Shown: one piece after another, positions 28,772 to 38,736 of the stretch
How the letters are laid out: the number at the start of each line of letters is the position of its first letter
Numbering within the stretch: position 1 is the stretch's first letter
Source: Bartonella bacilliformis KC583
Lineage (GTDB): Bacteria > Pseudomonadota > Alphaproteobacteria > Rhizobiales > Rhizobiaceae
Assembly: GCF_000015445.1 (NCBI RefSeq)
Contig: NC_008783.1
Span: 255,001 to 319,000, forward strand
DNA: 64,000 nt
Direction of reading: 5' to 3'
Notes under the pieces: generated by a model
Seen by the model: the letters and a program-made list of their open reading frames with translations, nothing else
Told to the model about the DNA's origin: nothing
Databases searched by the model: none
Program-made: the position numbers and the translations under genes

Positions 28772-30055
28772 ATGGCTCATTATAATTCAATTTCTCCAGG
28801 TGTTTCTTGGTATGAAGATACTATAGGAGAGCGTCCCTCTTATCCATGTTTTGATGCACAAGCACAGTGCGATGTTGTTATCATTGGAGGAGGGTTTACA
28901 GGGCTTTCAGCTGCTTATCATTTAGCTAAAATTGGGCTCAGTGTTGTTTTGTTAGAAGCATCACGTTTTGGTGATGGTGCTTCGGGGCGTAATGGTGGTC
29001 AATTAGGAACAGGTCAGCGACAATGGGTAGAAACGCTGGAGAAAAAATATGGTTTTGAACGCAGTAAAATGCTTTTTGATTTAGCTGAAGAAGCTAAAAG
29101 AGATATTTTATCATGGTCTGCAATGCCTGATTGTAATATCGATTTTATGGCAGGGCAGTTTTCAGTTATTCATAAAAAACGTCATAGCAAAACCTATCAA
29201 AAACATGTTGAGACTATGCAGCGCTATGGTTATCATGGTCTCACTTTTATGAATAAAGCTGAAACAGATGAAAGGCTTGGCTCTTCTTTTTATTACGGTG
29301 GTATTTATGATGTACAAACTGGCCATATCAATCCTTTGAAGTTGATTGTTTGGTTAGCAAAACAGGCAAAAAAGGCTGGTGTAAAACTTTATGAAAAGAC
29401 GAAGGTTACAGGAATAAGGAGCAATAATGGTCAGTGTTTTGTAACAACAAAAAAAGGCAATATAACAGCTACAAATATTTTGTTAGCAACCAATGCTTAT
29501 CATTTTGGACTCAAAAACTTTGTTGAAAATAATGTTGTTGCTATTCGTTCTTATATTGGGGCAACTGAACCATTACCAGAGCATCATTCAATTCTTTCAG
29601 GGGGAGAAGCAGTAGATGATTCTCGCTTTATGGTTCGTTATTTTCGAAAAAGCATTGATCATCGTTTATTATTTGGTGGTGTAGAAAGTTATAATAATCA
29701 GTGTCCGGCTGATTTGGATGAACGTATACGTCAGCAAATTGCTGAAATTTATCCTCAACTTCATTCTATAAATTTAACGCATCGTTGGGGTGCAACAGTA
29801 GCAATTACGGTTGAACGTATGCCTTATGTTCGCCAAATTATGCCTGGTGTCACTTATTGTGGTGGATATTCAGGGCATGGAGTTATACTCGCTCCCTTTA
29901 TGGGGAAATTATACGCTGAGTGGTTGTCTGGCAATCATGAACGTTTTAAATCTTTTCAAGATTTAAAGATTTCATCTTTTCCAGGTGGAAAAATATTGCG
30001 TTATCCGCTCGTTTTTTTGGCAATGAATTGGTTTTCTTTGATGGATCGTTTTTAA
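28772..30055 (+). CDS. FAD-dependent amine oxidoreductase, PuuB-like
   Basis: 427 residues of the DAO/glycine-oxidase family. The N-terminal Rossmann motif is VVIIGGGFTGLSAAYHLAKIG in two parts with the acidic VVLLEASRFGDGASGRNGGQ; the C-terminal GVTYCGGYSGHGVILAP forms the FAD site. Enzymes of this kind oxidise gamma-glutamylputrescine to the aldehyde. It lies directly after the ligase gene with almost no spacer, probably one operon. An aldehyde dehydrogenase 7 kb away could supply the next step, but it is not in the same operon. Other secondary-amine substrates cannot be excluded. Confidence 0.85.
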   Translation: MAHYNSISPGVSWYEDTIGERPSYPCFDAQAQCDVVIIGGGFTGLSAAYHLAKIGLSVVLLEASRFGDGASGRNGGQLGTGQRQWVETLEKKYGFERSKMLFDLAEEAKRDILSWSAMPDCNIDFMAGQFSVIHKKRHSKTYQKHVETMQRYGYHGLTFMNKAETDERLGSSFYYGGIYDVQTGHINPLKLIVWLAKQAKKAGVKLYEKTKVTGIRSNNGQCFVTTKKGNITATNILLATNAYHFGLKNFVENNVVAIRSYIGATEPLPEHHSILSGGEAVDDSRFMVRYFRKSIDHRLLFGGVESYNNQCPADLDERIRQQIAEIYPQLHSINLTHRWGATVAITVERMPYVRQIMPGVTYCGGYSGHGVILAPFMGKLYAEWLSGNHERFKSFQDLKISSFPGGKILRYPLVFLAMNWFSLMDRF

Positions 30056-30255
30056 TTCGTTATTGTTGAGATGCAAAAAGTGAATAATCTTTCTTCTCAA
30101 GTAGAAAAGCTTTGATTTTGAATAGGATAATGGATGAGCCAATGGTTGATGAGAGTATTTTAATATCTTCTTTCCCAATATCTTACTTTGATTGATAGAT
30201 TTTTGTACTCGTTCATCATAAATATTGCATAGAATTTAGTATAGTGTCCTTTGTT

Positions 30256-30294
30256 GAAAAAAATTGATAAAGCGTGTTTATAGAGCTTTATCAA
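30256..30294 (-). terminator. rho-independent terminator of folD
   Basis: On the - strand ttgataaagc (complement of 30285-30294) pairs with gcttatcaa-type sequence at 30264-30273: a perfect 10-bp stem with an 11-base loop, followed by seven T. It is a textbook terminator 12 bases after the folD stop. Confidence 0.85.
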
Positions 30295-30305
30295 ATGCAG
30301 CATGT

Positions 30306-31205
30306 TTAGAATTTTGGTACGGGTAGCTTAAGGGATCGGGCTGCCGCTTTGAGTGTGTTGACCATGAGCATAGCAATAGTCATAGGCCCTACTCCCCCTG
30401 GTACAGGAGTGATAGCTAGGGTTTTTCCTTTAACCTCTTCAAAGTCAACGTCACCAACAAGACGGGTTTTCCCAGGGCCTTTTTCTGGTGCTGCAATTCG
30501 GTTAATACCAACATCAATAACAATTGCACCTTTTTTAACCCAGTGTTTTTTTATCATTTGTGGACGGCCAACAGCTGCGATTAGAATGTCCGCTCTACGG
30601 CATATTTCATCAAGGTCACGGGTTCGACTGTGGGCAAGTGTTACAGTAGCATTGGCTGCTGTTAGTAGGGCTGCCATAGGCTTTCCAACAATATTGGAAC
30701 GTCCAACGATGACAGCATTAAGACCGGATAAATCTTGCCCACATTGTTGCTCAATCATCATCATGGCACCAGCTGGTGTGCATGGAATAATGGCATCTTT
30801 AATTGCATTTGCTGCCAGCTTGCCGATGTTGATATAATGGAAACCATCAACATCTTTTTCAACAGCAATAGCCTGTGTTGCTCTATCTGTATTAATGTGC
30901 GCAGGCAAAGGAAGTTGTACCAAAATACCATGGATTTTGGGATCAGAATTTAATATTTCGATGAGTTGAAGGAGTTCTGATTCTTCCACTTCTTTGGGAA
31001 GTACATGCTTCATTGAAAAAAAACCGCATTCTTCAGCTTTTTTACTCTTTGATGCGACATAAACCTGACTTGCAGGGTCATCTCCAACGATGATAACAGC
31101 AATTCCTGGTTGTATGTTATGGCTGTTTTTGAGCTTTTCTGTTTCGTTTTTTACTTTAGCAATAACATTTTCAGCAAGTTTTTTTCCGTCGATAATATTA
31201 TCCAT
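30306..31205 (-). CDS. folD: bifunctional methylene-THF dehydrogenase/cyclohydrolase
   Basis: 299 residues. Interconverts methylene-, methenyl- and 10-formyl-tetrahydrofolate with NADP. Motifs: [14 protein letters not shown] with the catalytic lysine, [52 protein letters not shown] for the dinucleotide, and the C-terminal [15 protein letters not shown]. Length is normal. It is transcribed alone and ends at a strong terminator. Confidence 0.97.
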   Translation of the reverse strand: MDNIIDGKKLAENVIAKVKNETEKLKNSHNIQPGIAVIIVGDDPASQVYVASKSKKAEECGFFSMKHVLPKEVEESELLQLIEILNSDPKIHGILVQLPLPAHINTDRATQAIAVEKDVDGFHYINIGKLAANAIKDAIIPCTPAGAMMMIEQQCGQDLSGLNAVIVGRSNIVGKPMAALLTAANATVTLAHSRTRDLDEICRRADILIAAVGRPQMIKKHWVKKGAIVIDVGINRIAAPEKGPGKTRLVGDVDFEEVKGKTLAITPVPGGVGPMTIAMLMVNTLKAAARSLKLPVPKF

Positions 31206-31510
31206 TAGGGCAATCCTTTCGGTCGAACCATTCTGTTCTTCTGTAAAGCATTTTGGGGTAATAAACAGAGTGTTATGGCGATATTGAAGTAAGCATGGTA
31301 AAAGTAATTGAATAGTTTTGATGCATCTTTAATTTTGAGAGAATATTAAAAAATAATTGTTTTATAAAAAGGTAGCAACATTGTTGTGCTAATAGAGTCT
31401 GGATAAAATTTAGACTATTATATAAATATTACCGATTATAGGATTATAAAAATCCTTTTTTCTGCTCGTTTAGCCTAATTTTATCTGTATAGAGAAATGT
31501 AGAGGAAATT
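31206..31510. other. divergent region, folD/AsmA-like
   Basis: About 305 AT-rich bases between divergent genes. Nothing besides presumed promoters. Confidence 0.4.
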
Positions 31511-33391
31511 GTGCGTGCTAAAATAGTAAAATTTTTGAGCGGGATTTTTTTTGCGGTTGTTTTTTTGTTTGGTGCGGCTGTTATCATTCTTCCCTATATC
31601 GTTTCGACAGATGCAATTCGTATCCGTTTGGCGCAGGATTTAAGTGCATGGACAGGCTATAATGTGCAATTGCGTGATCCTCCACGATTGGATCTTTTTC
31701 CTTACCCAAAAGCATTTCTTTCTGGTGTTACTTTAACACAAAAAATTGATGATAATGCACCTTTGATGGAGGCTGAATCAATAGAAGTGGATCTTTCTTT
31801 GATTGATCTTCTGTGGAAGCGCGTTTCTTTTTCAGAGACGCGGATCATACGTCCACAGTTTGTTATAGAAAAGCCTGTCAAAACAATAGCTGATTTTTTT
31901 GATACACTTTCACAGTCACAAGGCGCGTTGGGGTTAACAATACGCAGTGCTCGTGAAGTTGTTATGCATAACCCTGATCAACCGGATGTGGAACATCTTT
32001 TACGCCAACCTTTTGGGCGTGTTGTTATTAAAAATGGAGTCCTAGTTTATCGTGATAGCGTTTCTGATGTAGCAGAAAAAATAACGGGATTAAATGCAAC
32101 GATGGATTGGCCAGAATCAACACGAGCAGCGCGTTTTCGGGCAAATGCTCATTGGCGTGGGGAGTTGACAGAATTAATAATTAATGCGGATCAAGCTTTA
32201 TTACTTTTAGCAGGAGGAAAAAGTCCGCTTAAGATCAGTATGAACTCATTGCGTGGTGGTATAACATTTGTAGGACAGGCACAACTATCTGAATATTATG
32301 TTGTTGATGGGAAAGTATCAGTGCGTTCTCCTGGTTGGGATCAGACATTGGCTTGGATTGGTGGTCGTGAGTTTTTTGGACACAAATTTAAGATACCTAT
32401 TGTATGGGAATCTCATTTTTTAGCGCAACCAACCTGTATTCAAATGAACAATGTTACATTTACAATGGGAGCAGCAAATGCACGTGGCGCTTTGGAATTT
32501 AATTTTCAAAATAGCGTACCGATTATCATTGGATCTTTGGCTTTTGATAATTTAGATCTTAGCCTATTAGAATCGACATTGTTATCAGTTGAAGAGAAGA
32601 ATAAATTCTTTGATACAACAATTTTCAATCGCATTGGATTGGACGTGCGACTTTCAGCACCACGAGCAAAAGTAGGTAATGTAGAACTTACAAATTTAGC
32701 GGCAGCAATACAACTTAAAAATGGACGTGGTATTTTTGATCTCGGAAATGCTAACCTTTTTGGTGGATCTATTCAAAGCAACATCCAGATAATACCCAAT
32801 GATAAAAAAGTGCGCATTGAAGGACGGACTTCGGGAACTTCTATTGATACGAAAGCTGTTTCGGATACTTTAGGATTTATTCCATTTGTACAGGCTAAAA
32901 CTAATTTTATTATGACAACACAGGTGCTGGCTGGTCGCTGGTCAGAGATTCTGGCAAAAATGCAAGGCCAGTTAACATTAAATATGTCTACTGGTCGACT
33001 AATTGGATATGACTTGGATAATTTACAGAAAAAACTTCTAAAAAACGAAAAATTTCTTTTAGTTAACGATGGTGGGGTCTCAACAGTTTTTGATCGCCTA
33101 GATGTTAAAGCGAAGTTTGCAAGTGACGCAATAACAACGCTAACACTATCAATGGATACGACGAATTGGAACTTGTTTATTCAGAAACCCACTACACTTT
33201 CTGTAGCTAAAAGTAAACAAAACAAACAGATATTGCGAGCAGAACTGCAAAGCAATAATCGTTCAGAAACTGTGTGTAAGGACATTCAGTGTCTTACGAA
33301 TAGTCTCGTATGGTCTCTTGCTTTTTCCCTTGACCCTACGGAGCAGGCTTTGGGTAATTTTTTTGTTAAGAAAAATATTCATGAAAATTGA
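31511..33391 (+). CDS. AsmA-family inner-membrane protein
   Basis: 626 residues, GTG start. One N-terminal membrane segment (about 10-32: GIFFAVVFLFGAAVIILPYIV) is followed by the AsmA N-terminal domain (YNVQLRDPPRLDLFPYPKAF, LSGVTL) and a C-terminal AsmA-like domain with the usual QGQLTLNMSTGRLIGYDL-type segment. AsmA-like proteins are anchored in the inner membrane with a large periplasmic beta-rich body. They are linked to outer-membrane assembly and lipid transport. Shorter than TamB; fits the 600-residue AsmA branch. Confidence 0.85.
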   Translation: MRAKIVKFLSGIFFAVVFLFGAAVIILPYIVSTDAIRIRLAQDLSAWTGYNVQLRDPPRLDLFPYPKAFLSGVTLTQKIDDNAPLMEAESIEVDLSLIDLLWKRVSFSETRIIRPQFVIEKPVKTIADFFDTLSQSQGALGLTIRSAREVVMHNPDQPDVEHLLRQPFGRVVIKNGVLVYRDSVSDVAEKITGLNATMDWPESTRAARFRANAHWRGELTELIINADQALLLLAGGKSPLKISMNSLRGGITFVGQAQLSEYYVVDGKVSVRSPGWDQTLAWIGGREFFGHKFKIPIVWESHFLAQPTCIQMNNVTFTMGAANARGALEFNFQNSVPIIIGSLAFDNLDLSLLESTLLSVEEKNKFFDTTIFNRIGLDVRLSAPRAKVGNVELTNLAAAIQLKNGRGIFDLGNANLFGGSIQSNIQIIPNDKKVRIEGRTSGTSIDTKAVSDTLGFIPFVQAKTNFIMTTQVLAGRWSEILAKMQGQLTLNMSTGRLIGYDLDNLQKKLLKNEKFLLVNDGGVSTVFDRLDVKAKFASDAITTLTLSMDTTNWNLFIQKPTTLSVAKSKQNKQILRAELQSNNRSETVCKDIQCLTNSLVWSLAFSLDPTEQALGNFFVKKNIHEN

Positions 33392-33487
33392 ATTTTTGTT
33401 CTTTATGGTTAATCATAATAATCAACAGAGATAAAAAATAACCAAAGCATATGATTTTTGTTAAAAATTTTAATATTCAGCGTTCAT

Positions 33488-33631
33488 CTATCGATGTTTT
33501 ATGGAAATTCCATAACCATCTTCAGCTATTGTGTGCTTTCTATCTGCTCCAACTGAACCAATTCCTACAATGATGAAAATAAAAGCTAAAATTGTGGAAA
33601 TAGTAATAACTGTAGCTCTTTTAGCAGACAT
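33488..33631 (-). CDS. very small membrane protein of unknown function
   Basis: 47 residues. A basic start (MSAKRAT) leads into one hydrophobic segment (VITISTILAFIFIIVGIGSV), then a short polar tail with histidines and acids (DRKHTIAEDGYGISIKHR). A purine-rich stretch (aagaag) precedes the ATG. The membrane protein design and clean start suggest a real gene, perhaps an envelope stress or respiratory accessory protein, but no family is recognised. It lies in the 460-base gap between the AsmA-like gene and rsmE. Confidence 0.5.
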   Translation of the reverse strand: MSAKRATVITISTILAFIFIIVGIGSVGADRKHTIAEDGYGISIKHR

Positions 33632-33856
33632 ATTTTCTTCTTACATAGTGAACGATTGAGTGCAATGGTGAATGATATTGTATGATTTTTCTGAAAACAG
33701 AATCGATTCACACTCTGCTTATTTTACTTAAATTATTATTTAATATAGATAAAAAATCCTGTCGTTTTTCATATTACAGTTATACGCATTTAATTTTGAT
33801 TGTGTTTGTGGCTTCATTCTCTTGACGATTACAATTGGCTCTGGCACAAATTTTTT

Positions 33857-34600
33857 ATGCGTGCAAATTATAAGTTTCAAAGGTTATTTATTCAGCAGCC
33901 TCTCGTTTTGAATGCAGAAGTGATTATAGAGGGTTCGCAGGCTTCTTATCTTATACATGTTTTGCGCATGAGAGAAGGAGCAAGAATTTTGCTGTTTAAT
34001 GGGTGTGATGGCGAGTGGCTTGCTGAGCTTATCACGATTAAGAAAAAAATTGTGGTGGTTCGGATTATCCATCAGGAGAGGGTGCAAACAGTGCGTTCAG
34101 ATCTCGTCTATTGTTTTGCTCCGATCAAATCTGCTCGTTTAGATTATATGGTACAAAAGGCTGTAGAAATGGGGGTGTCTGTTTTACAACCTGTTATAAC
34201 ACATCACACTCAAGTTACGCGCATCAATATGGCACGTATAGAAGCCAATATTATTGAAGCTTCTGAACAATGTGGTATCTTGTCTTTGTCAGAATGTGCA
34301 CCAACTGTATCTTTAGAAGCGCTCTTAACAAGTTGGGATGAAGCACGCCCCTTGTTCTTTTGTGATGAGTCGCATGAGTTTCACAATCCATTACCTCTTT
34401 TAAAAAAATATAGAGCAATGCCGGTAGGCGTTCTTATTGGACCAGAGGGTGGATTTAGTGAAGAGGAGCGGATTTTATTGAAAAAATATCCTTTTGTGGT
34501 GCCTATATCTTTAGGGCCACGTATTTTACGCGCTGACACTGCAGCTGTTGCAGCTTTAGCAATTATTAATACTACCGTGGGAGATTGGTCCGTCGATTAA
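33857..34600 (+). CDS. rsmE: 16S rRNA (uracil-1498-N3)-methyltransferase
   Basis: 247 residues from the ATG at 33857; the frame is open further upstream but the family N-terminus (YKFQRLFIQQPL) begins here. A PUA-like N-terminal domain (HVLRMREGARILLFNGCDGEW) is followed by a SPOUT knot domain with GVLIGPEGGFSEEER and the C-terminal LGPRILRADTAAVAAL, which bind S-adenosylmethionine. Modifies U1498 in the ribosome decoding region. Next to gshA, as in related Rhizobiales. Confidence 0.93.
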   Translation: MRANYKFQRLFIQQPLVLNAEVIIEGSQASYLIHVLRMREGARILLFNGCDGEWLAELITIKKKIVVVRIIHQERVQTVRSDLVYCFAPIKSARLDYMVQKAVEMGVSVLQPVITHHTQVTRINMARIEANIIEASEQCGILSLSECAPTVSLEALLTSWDEARPLFFCDESHEFHNPLPLLKKYRAMPVGVLIGPEGGFSEEERILLKKYPFVVPISLGPRILRADTAAVAALAIINTTVGDWSVD

Positions 34601-34666
34601 GGCTTGCAATATCATTTAAAAAGATTCATTTAAAATGATAGAACTCATAATAGGATAAGAGAACTG

Positions 34667-36040
34667 ATGGCATTTGATACCACTGATGAAGGTAGAATTG
34701 ATAATTTAGAATCTTTAATTGGCTATTTTCAAGAAGGCTGTAAAGAAGAAAATGATTGGTGTATTGGTACAGAACACGAAAAATTTCCGTTTTATATAAA
34801 TGGTTTTCATCCTGTTCCGTATGAAGGCGCAAAGGGTATTCGTGTGCTTTTGGAAGGAATGCAAGAAGTTTTAGGCTGGAAACCTATTTTAGATGAGGGG
34901 AATATTATTGGCCTTGTAGGCTCAGAGGGGCAAGGCGCTATTTCCTTAGAACCTGGGGGACAGTTTGAATTATCTGGTGCAAAGCTAAAAACAGTTGGCC
35001 ATACTTATTGTGAAGTGATGGAACATTTGGATCTCCTCAAAAAAATTTCTCAGCCATTAGGTATTGGTTTTCTAGGGATGGGGGCTAGCCCAAAGTGGAC
35101 TTTACCTGAAACGCCGCAAATGCCTAAGTCACGCTATAAGATTATGACCAACTATATGCCAAAGGTTGGTCATCATGGTCTTGATATGATGTATAGAACA
35201 GCGACTATTCAGGTTAATCTTGATTTTTCATCTGAAACAGATATGCGACGGAAAATGCAAGTATCTATGAAGTTACAGCCAATTGTGACAGCATTATTTG
35301 CGAGTTCTCCTTTTACTGAGGGGCGCCCAAATGGTTTCTTGTCTTGGCGTTCTGCTATTTGGTGCGGTACTGATAATCAGAGAACTGGGATCCTCCCTTT
35401 TATATTTTCTGATCGCTTTGGCTTTGCTGATTACGTTGAATGGGCACTTGGTGTTCCGATGTATTTTATTATACGCGATGGACATTATCACGATTGTACG
35501 CATGTGACATTTCGTCAATTTATGAATGGAGCATTAAAAGGACAGATTATAGATTCAACTCCGACTATGGGAGATTGGGTTGATCATTTGTCAACTTTAT
35601 TTCCTGAGGTGCGTTTAAAACGCTTTTTAGAAATGAGAGGTGCTGATGGTGGTTCTTGGCAGCGTATTTGTGCTTTATCTGCTTTTTGGGTTGGGCTTCT
35701 TTATGACAGTGAAGCGCTAAGTGAGGCTGAGGCTTTGACGAAAGATTGGTGTTATGAAGAAGTTTTAGATATGCGTAACCGTGTTGCCAAAGAAGGGATA
35801 AAAACACCTTTCCGTCAGACTACAATTTTGGAATTAGCAAGTCAGGCTATTGCTATTTCACGCAAAGGTTTAAAAAGTCGCAAACAATATGGTTCTGATG
35901 GTTTTGATGAGACGAATTTTCTTGATCCTTTAGAAGAAGTGATTACAACAGGTCAGACGAGCGCTGATAAGTTTTTATCTCATTATTACTCTATTTGGGG
36001 CGAGTCTACAGAGCCATTGTTTGTAGAGCACGCCTATTAG
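34667..36040 (+). CDS. gshA: glutamate-cysteine ligase, alphaproteobacterial/plant type
   Basis: 457 residues. First step of glutathione synthesis. It belongs to the group shared by alphaproteobacteria and plants: IGTEHEKFPFYINGFHPVPYEG in pieces, LEPGGQFELSGAKL (substrate/metal glutamates), GFLGMGASPKWTLP, MYRTATIQVNLDFSSE and RGADGGSW. The cysteines known for redox control in the plant enzymes were not checked in detail. It starts 66 bases after rsmE and is probably in the same transcript. Confidence 0.95.
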   Translation: MAFDTTDEGRIDNLESLIGYFQEGCKEENDWCIGTEHEKFPFYINGFHPVPYEGAKGIRVLLEGMQEVLGWKPILDEGNIIGLVGSEGQGAISLEPGGQFELSGAKLKTVGHTYCEVMEHLDLLKKISQPLGIGFLGMGASPKWTLPETPQMPKSRYKIMTNYMPKVGHHGLDMMYRTATIQVNLDFSSETDMRRKMQVSMKLQPIVTALFASSPFTEGRPNGFLSWRSAIWCGTDNQRTGILPFIFSDRFGFADYVEWALGVPMYFIIRDGHYHDCTHVTFRQFMNGALKGQIIDSTPTMGDWVDHLSTLFPEVRLKRFLEMRGADGGSWQRICALSAFWVGLLYDSEALSEAEALTKDWCYEEVLDMRNRVAKEGIKTPFRQTTILELASQAIAISRKGLKSRKQYGSDGFDETNFLDPLEEVITTGQTSADKFLSHYYSIWGESTEPLFVEHAY

Positions 36041-36508
36041 ATTTTTTGAGATAAGAAGATTTTTCACCTTCTCAAAGATAATAATTGCGTAGATATTTTG
36101 TCGAGAGCAGTTTTAATAAGAAAAGTGAAATCAGGAGTAATATTGTTATATAATAATTGAGTCATTTATGATTTGAATGATTTCTAAAATATCTGTGTGT
36201 TTGATTGAAATGACATAAGATATCGAATTGTATGAAACTCAAATTCTCAATGTGTATCACCGATATTAGCAAGCTGCTTTGGACACAGAACGATAAATTC
36301 ACAATCACTCTTTGCTTTTACTTATTCGTGAATCCTAAGAAGCGTTTCAATGATAAATAAAAACCAACCACCACAATTAGGTAAAGTATCAAAACAAACC
36401 TGAAGTAAAAAATCACCTAAACATTGCTATCTGGTGCAAGCACTTTGAGTGTGTATATCCCCCTCATTCGTGCTCTCTTTTTACGATATATCAACAATAC
36501 AAAAAGTA
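36041..36508. other. intergenic stretch between gshA and rpsU
   Basis: About 470 bases between convergent genes. A tttgaga...tctcaaa hairpin after gshA (about 36045-36077) could act as a weak terminator. No gene recognised. Confidence 0.4.
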
Positions 36509-36742
36509 TTATCGTACAGAAGCAGTTCGACCATTGCTCACAATACCCTCCCGTTGGGCACGTTTACGAGCTAATTTACGTGTACGGCGGATAGCTTCAG
36601 CTTTTTCACGAGCGCGCTTTTCAGATGGTTTTTCATAGTATCCACGCATCTTCATCTCACGGAAGATACCTTCACGCTGCATTTTCTTTTTCAGCGCACG
36701 TAGCGCTTGATCAACATTATTATCACGAACGAGTACTTGCAC
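36509..36742 (-). CDS. rpsU: 30S ribosomal protein S21
   Basis: 77 residues, highly basic. The family start [20 protein letters not shown] is followed by [20 protein letters not shown] and a long arginine/lysine-rich tail ([20 protein letters not shown]). It helps initiation by placing the anti-Shine-Dalgarno region of 16S rRNA. It stands alone, without dnaG or rpoD neighbours. Confidence 0.96.
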   Translation of the reverse strand: MQVLVRDNNVDQALRALKKKMQREGIFREMKMRGYYEKPSEKRAREKAEAIRRTRKLARKRAQREGIVSNGRTASVR

Positions 36743-37142
36743 AGTTTACCCTGCTTTGTTTGATTGTCATCAATAAATAGGCAAAAACCTACTCTCCTTT
36801 GAACAAAGTCAAAAGAATATACAAAGGGCGCATACCATATAAATGAGATGCTTGTCTATATTGGTTTTAAAAAAACTCTTATTCTTTTTGCTATAAATAG
36901 CTTTTTGATTGATGATTGAGTTTACAGATATTCATTTAAAAAATCTTCATTTCATTTTCAAACAAAAATTAACGATGCGGTAGAGTAAAGAATTAAGCAT
37001 GATCATGATTATTCTGCAAACGATAGACTCTGATTCTATCAAGAGGAAAATTTTTTATGATATAATTTTATCCTGATGGATTTATCATGTAATTGACGGT
37101 GTAGCCAGAAAGTATGTCGAGAGATTTTTGAAATTTATAAAG
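36743..37142. other. rpsU upstream region
   Basis: About 400 AT-rich bases between rpsU and tRNA-Arg, both on the - strand. Presumably the rpsU promoter; nothing else recognised. Confidence 0.4.
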
Positions 37143-37219
37143 TGGCGCACCCGAAGAGATTCGAACTCCTGACCCCCAGATTCGTAGTCTGGTGCTCTAT
37201 CCAGCTGAGCTACGGGTGC
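37143..37219 (-). tRNA. tRNA-Arg (ACG)
   Basis: A 77-base cloverleaf on the - strand with encoded CCA. The anticodon loop CTACGAA gives ACG, which is edited to ICG by the tRNA adenosine deaminase and reads CGU, CGC and CGA. T-loop and D-arm are canonical. Confidence 0.96.
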
Positions 37220-37599
37220 ACTTAATTTTTTATCAGTTAGGATATGGGGTTCCTAATCGTTTCGTTGACGAATTGCAAGTGAAACTTGGTGATTTTTTTG
37301 TCTTCTAATGAGTAGGATATATATTTTTTGCAAGACATTGTACATTATTTTTGGTTTTGCGAAGTGCTTTCTTCCTGAAATTTACGGTGGAAGTTCAATA
37401 TGAACGATAGTTAACTTGACGATTTTATCTCCTAAAGATAGTCAAGCTAACAAAATAGATAGATGAGATATGTTTTTATAGAGGGGGGTAATGCACTGTC
37501 TATAATTCATTTTTGCATAAAATCTAAATATTCCTGTCGAAGATCATTTTAGGAAAAAATTCCTATTATATTATTGTAAAGTAAAGCAAGGATAGATGT
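37220..37599. other. upstream region of the RND efflux operon
   Basis: About 380 bases divergent from tRNA-Arg. No regulator gene lies beside the pump genes, and no operator palindrome stood out. Confidence 0.4.
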
Positions 37600-38736
37600 A
37601 TGGGATTGTTAAAAAAAATCATTCCATTCGTGCTGTTAAGTATCGTTCTGATTGCCTCTTATTTGGGGTTCAAATATAATTCAGAAAAAACCACATCTGC
37701 AGCAAATGAAACAAAAAATACATCGAATACAATAGTGAAATCGTCTGCGGAAATACCGCCGGCGAACGTTGTTGTTGATCTTGTTAAAGTTCAAAATTTT
37801 TATAAACAGCTTCATACTGTTGGTAGTGGAAAAGCTATTGCAGCAGTAGATTTAACCCCTTGGTCAGCGGGTGTTCTTGATAAGTTTTTTGTGTCATCTG
37901 GAGCTAAAGTGCAAGAAGGTGATTTGATTGCAAAGCTTGATTCTGAGAAGGAAGAAATAGCTGTTGCAAAAGCAAAAATTCACCATGACAATAGTGCATT
38001 AACGCTTTCACGTATTATGAAGTTGCGTGCTAGCAATACAGCAACAGAGATTCAAGAAATTACTGCACGTTTAGAGTTAGAGAATGCAAATTTAGCTTTG
38101 CTCGATGCTAATTTGGCTCTTGATCAGAGGACAATTCGTGCGCCGATTAGCGGGACCGTTGGTATTTTACCTATTGGTGTGGGAAATGCTGTATCTTCTA
38201 ATAGTGTGATAGGTCGTATTGAGAATAGAGAGCGCATTCTTGTTGATGTGTGGGTTTCTGAACAGTATGCATCGTATCTTCATAAAGGAGATGAAGTAAC
38301 GATAGCGCCAACAGTGCAATCAGACAAGAATTTTGTTGGTCGTATTTATGCGATTGATAATATGATTGATGCCGAAAGCCGTACATTGCATGTTCAAGTT
38401 GAATTGCAGAATGAACAAGAAACACTTATGCCTGGTATGTCTTTTTCCGTTATTTTTCAATTTTTTGAAGGGCTATTTCCAGTTGTTGATCCTCTTGCAA
38501 TTCAATGGAACAGTAAAGGATCATTCGTTTGGCGTGTGAAAAATGGTAAAGTGGAATATGTTCCAGTATCTATTATTCAACGTAAGGCAGATCAGGTATT
38601 TGTGAAGGCTGATTTAGAAAAAGATGATCAAATTGTCATCCAAGGGGTACAAATGCTCCAGTCAGGTAGGAGTGTTCTTATTCAAGATTCAAAGGCTCAT
38701 CAAAAGTCATTAGCCAATGAACAGGATGTACAATGA
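37600..38736 (+). CDS. RND efflux periplasmic adaptor subunit
   Basis: 378 residues. Membrane-fusion protein: an N-terminal membrane anchor (about 5-23: IIPFVLLSIVLIASYLGF) rather than a lipoprotein cysteine, a lipoyl-like half-motif (FVSSGAKVQEGDLIAKLDSE), a helical hairpin, the second half-motif (TIRAPISGTVGILPIGVG) and beta-barrel domains. It bridges the inner-membrane pump and an outer-membrane channel. Its stop overlaps the pump gene start by four bases (atga). The substrate cannot be told. Confidence 0.92.
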   Translation: MGLLKKIIPFVLLSIVLIASYLGFKYNSEKTTSAANETKNTSNTIVKSSAEIPPANVVVDLVKVQNFYKQLHTVGSGKAIAAVDLTPWSAGVLDKFFVSSGAKVQEGDLIAKLDSEKEEIAVAKAKIHHDNSALTLSRIMKLRASNTATEIQEITARLELENANLALLDANLALDQRTIRAPISGTVGILPIGVGNAVSSNSVIGRIENRERILVDVWVSEQYASYLHKGDEVTIAPTVQSDKNFVGRIYAIDNMIDAESRTLHVQVELQNEQETLMPGMSFSVIFQFFEGLFPVVDPLAIQWNSKGSFVWRVKNGKVEYVPVSIIQRKADQVFVKADLEKDDQIVIQGVQMLQSGRSVLIQDSKAHQKSLANEQDVQ

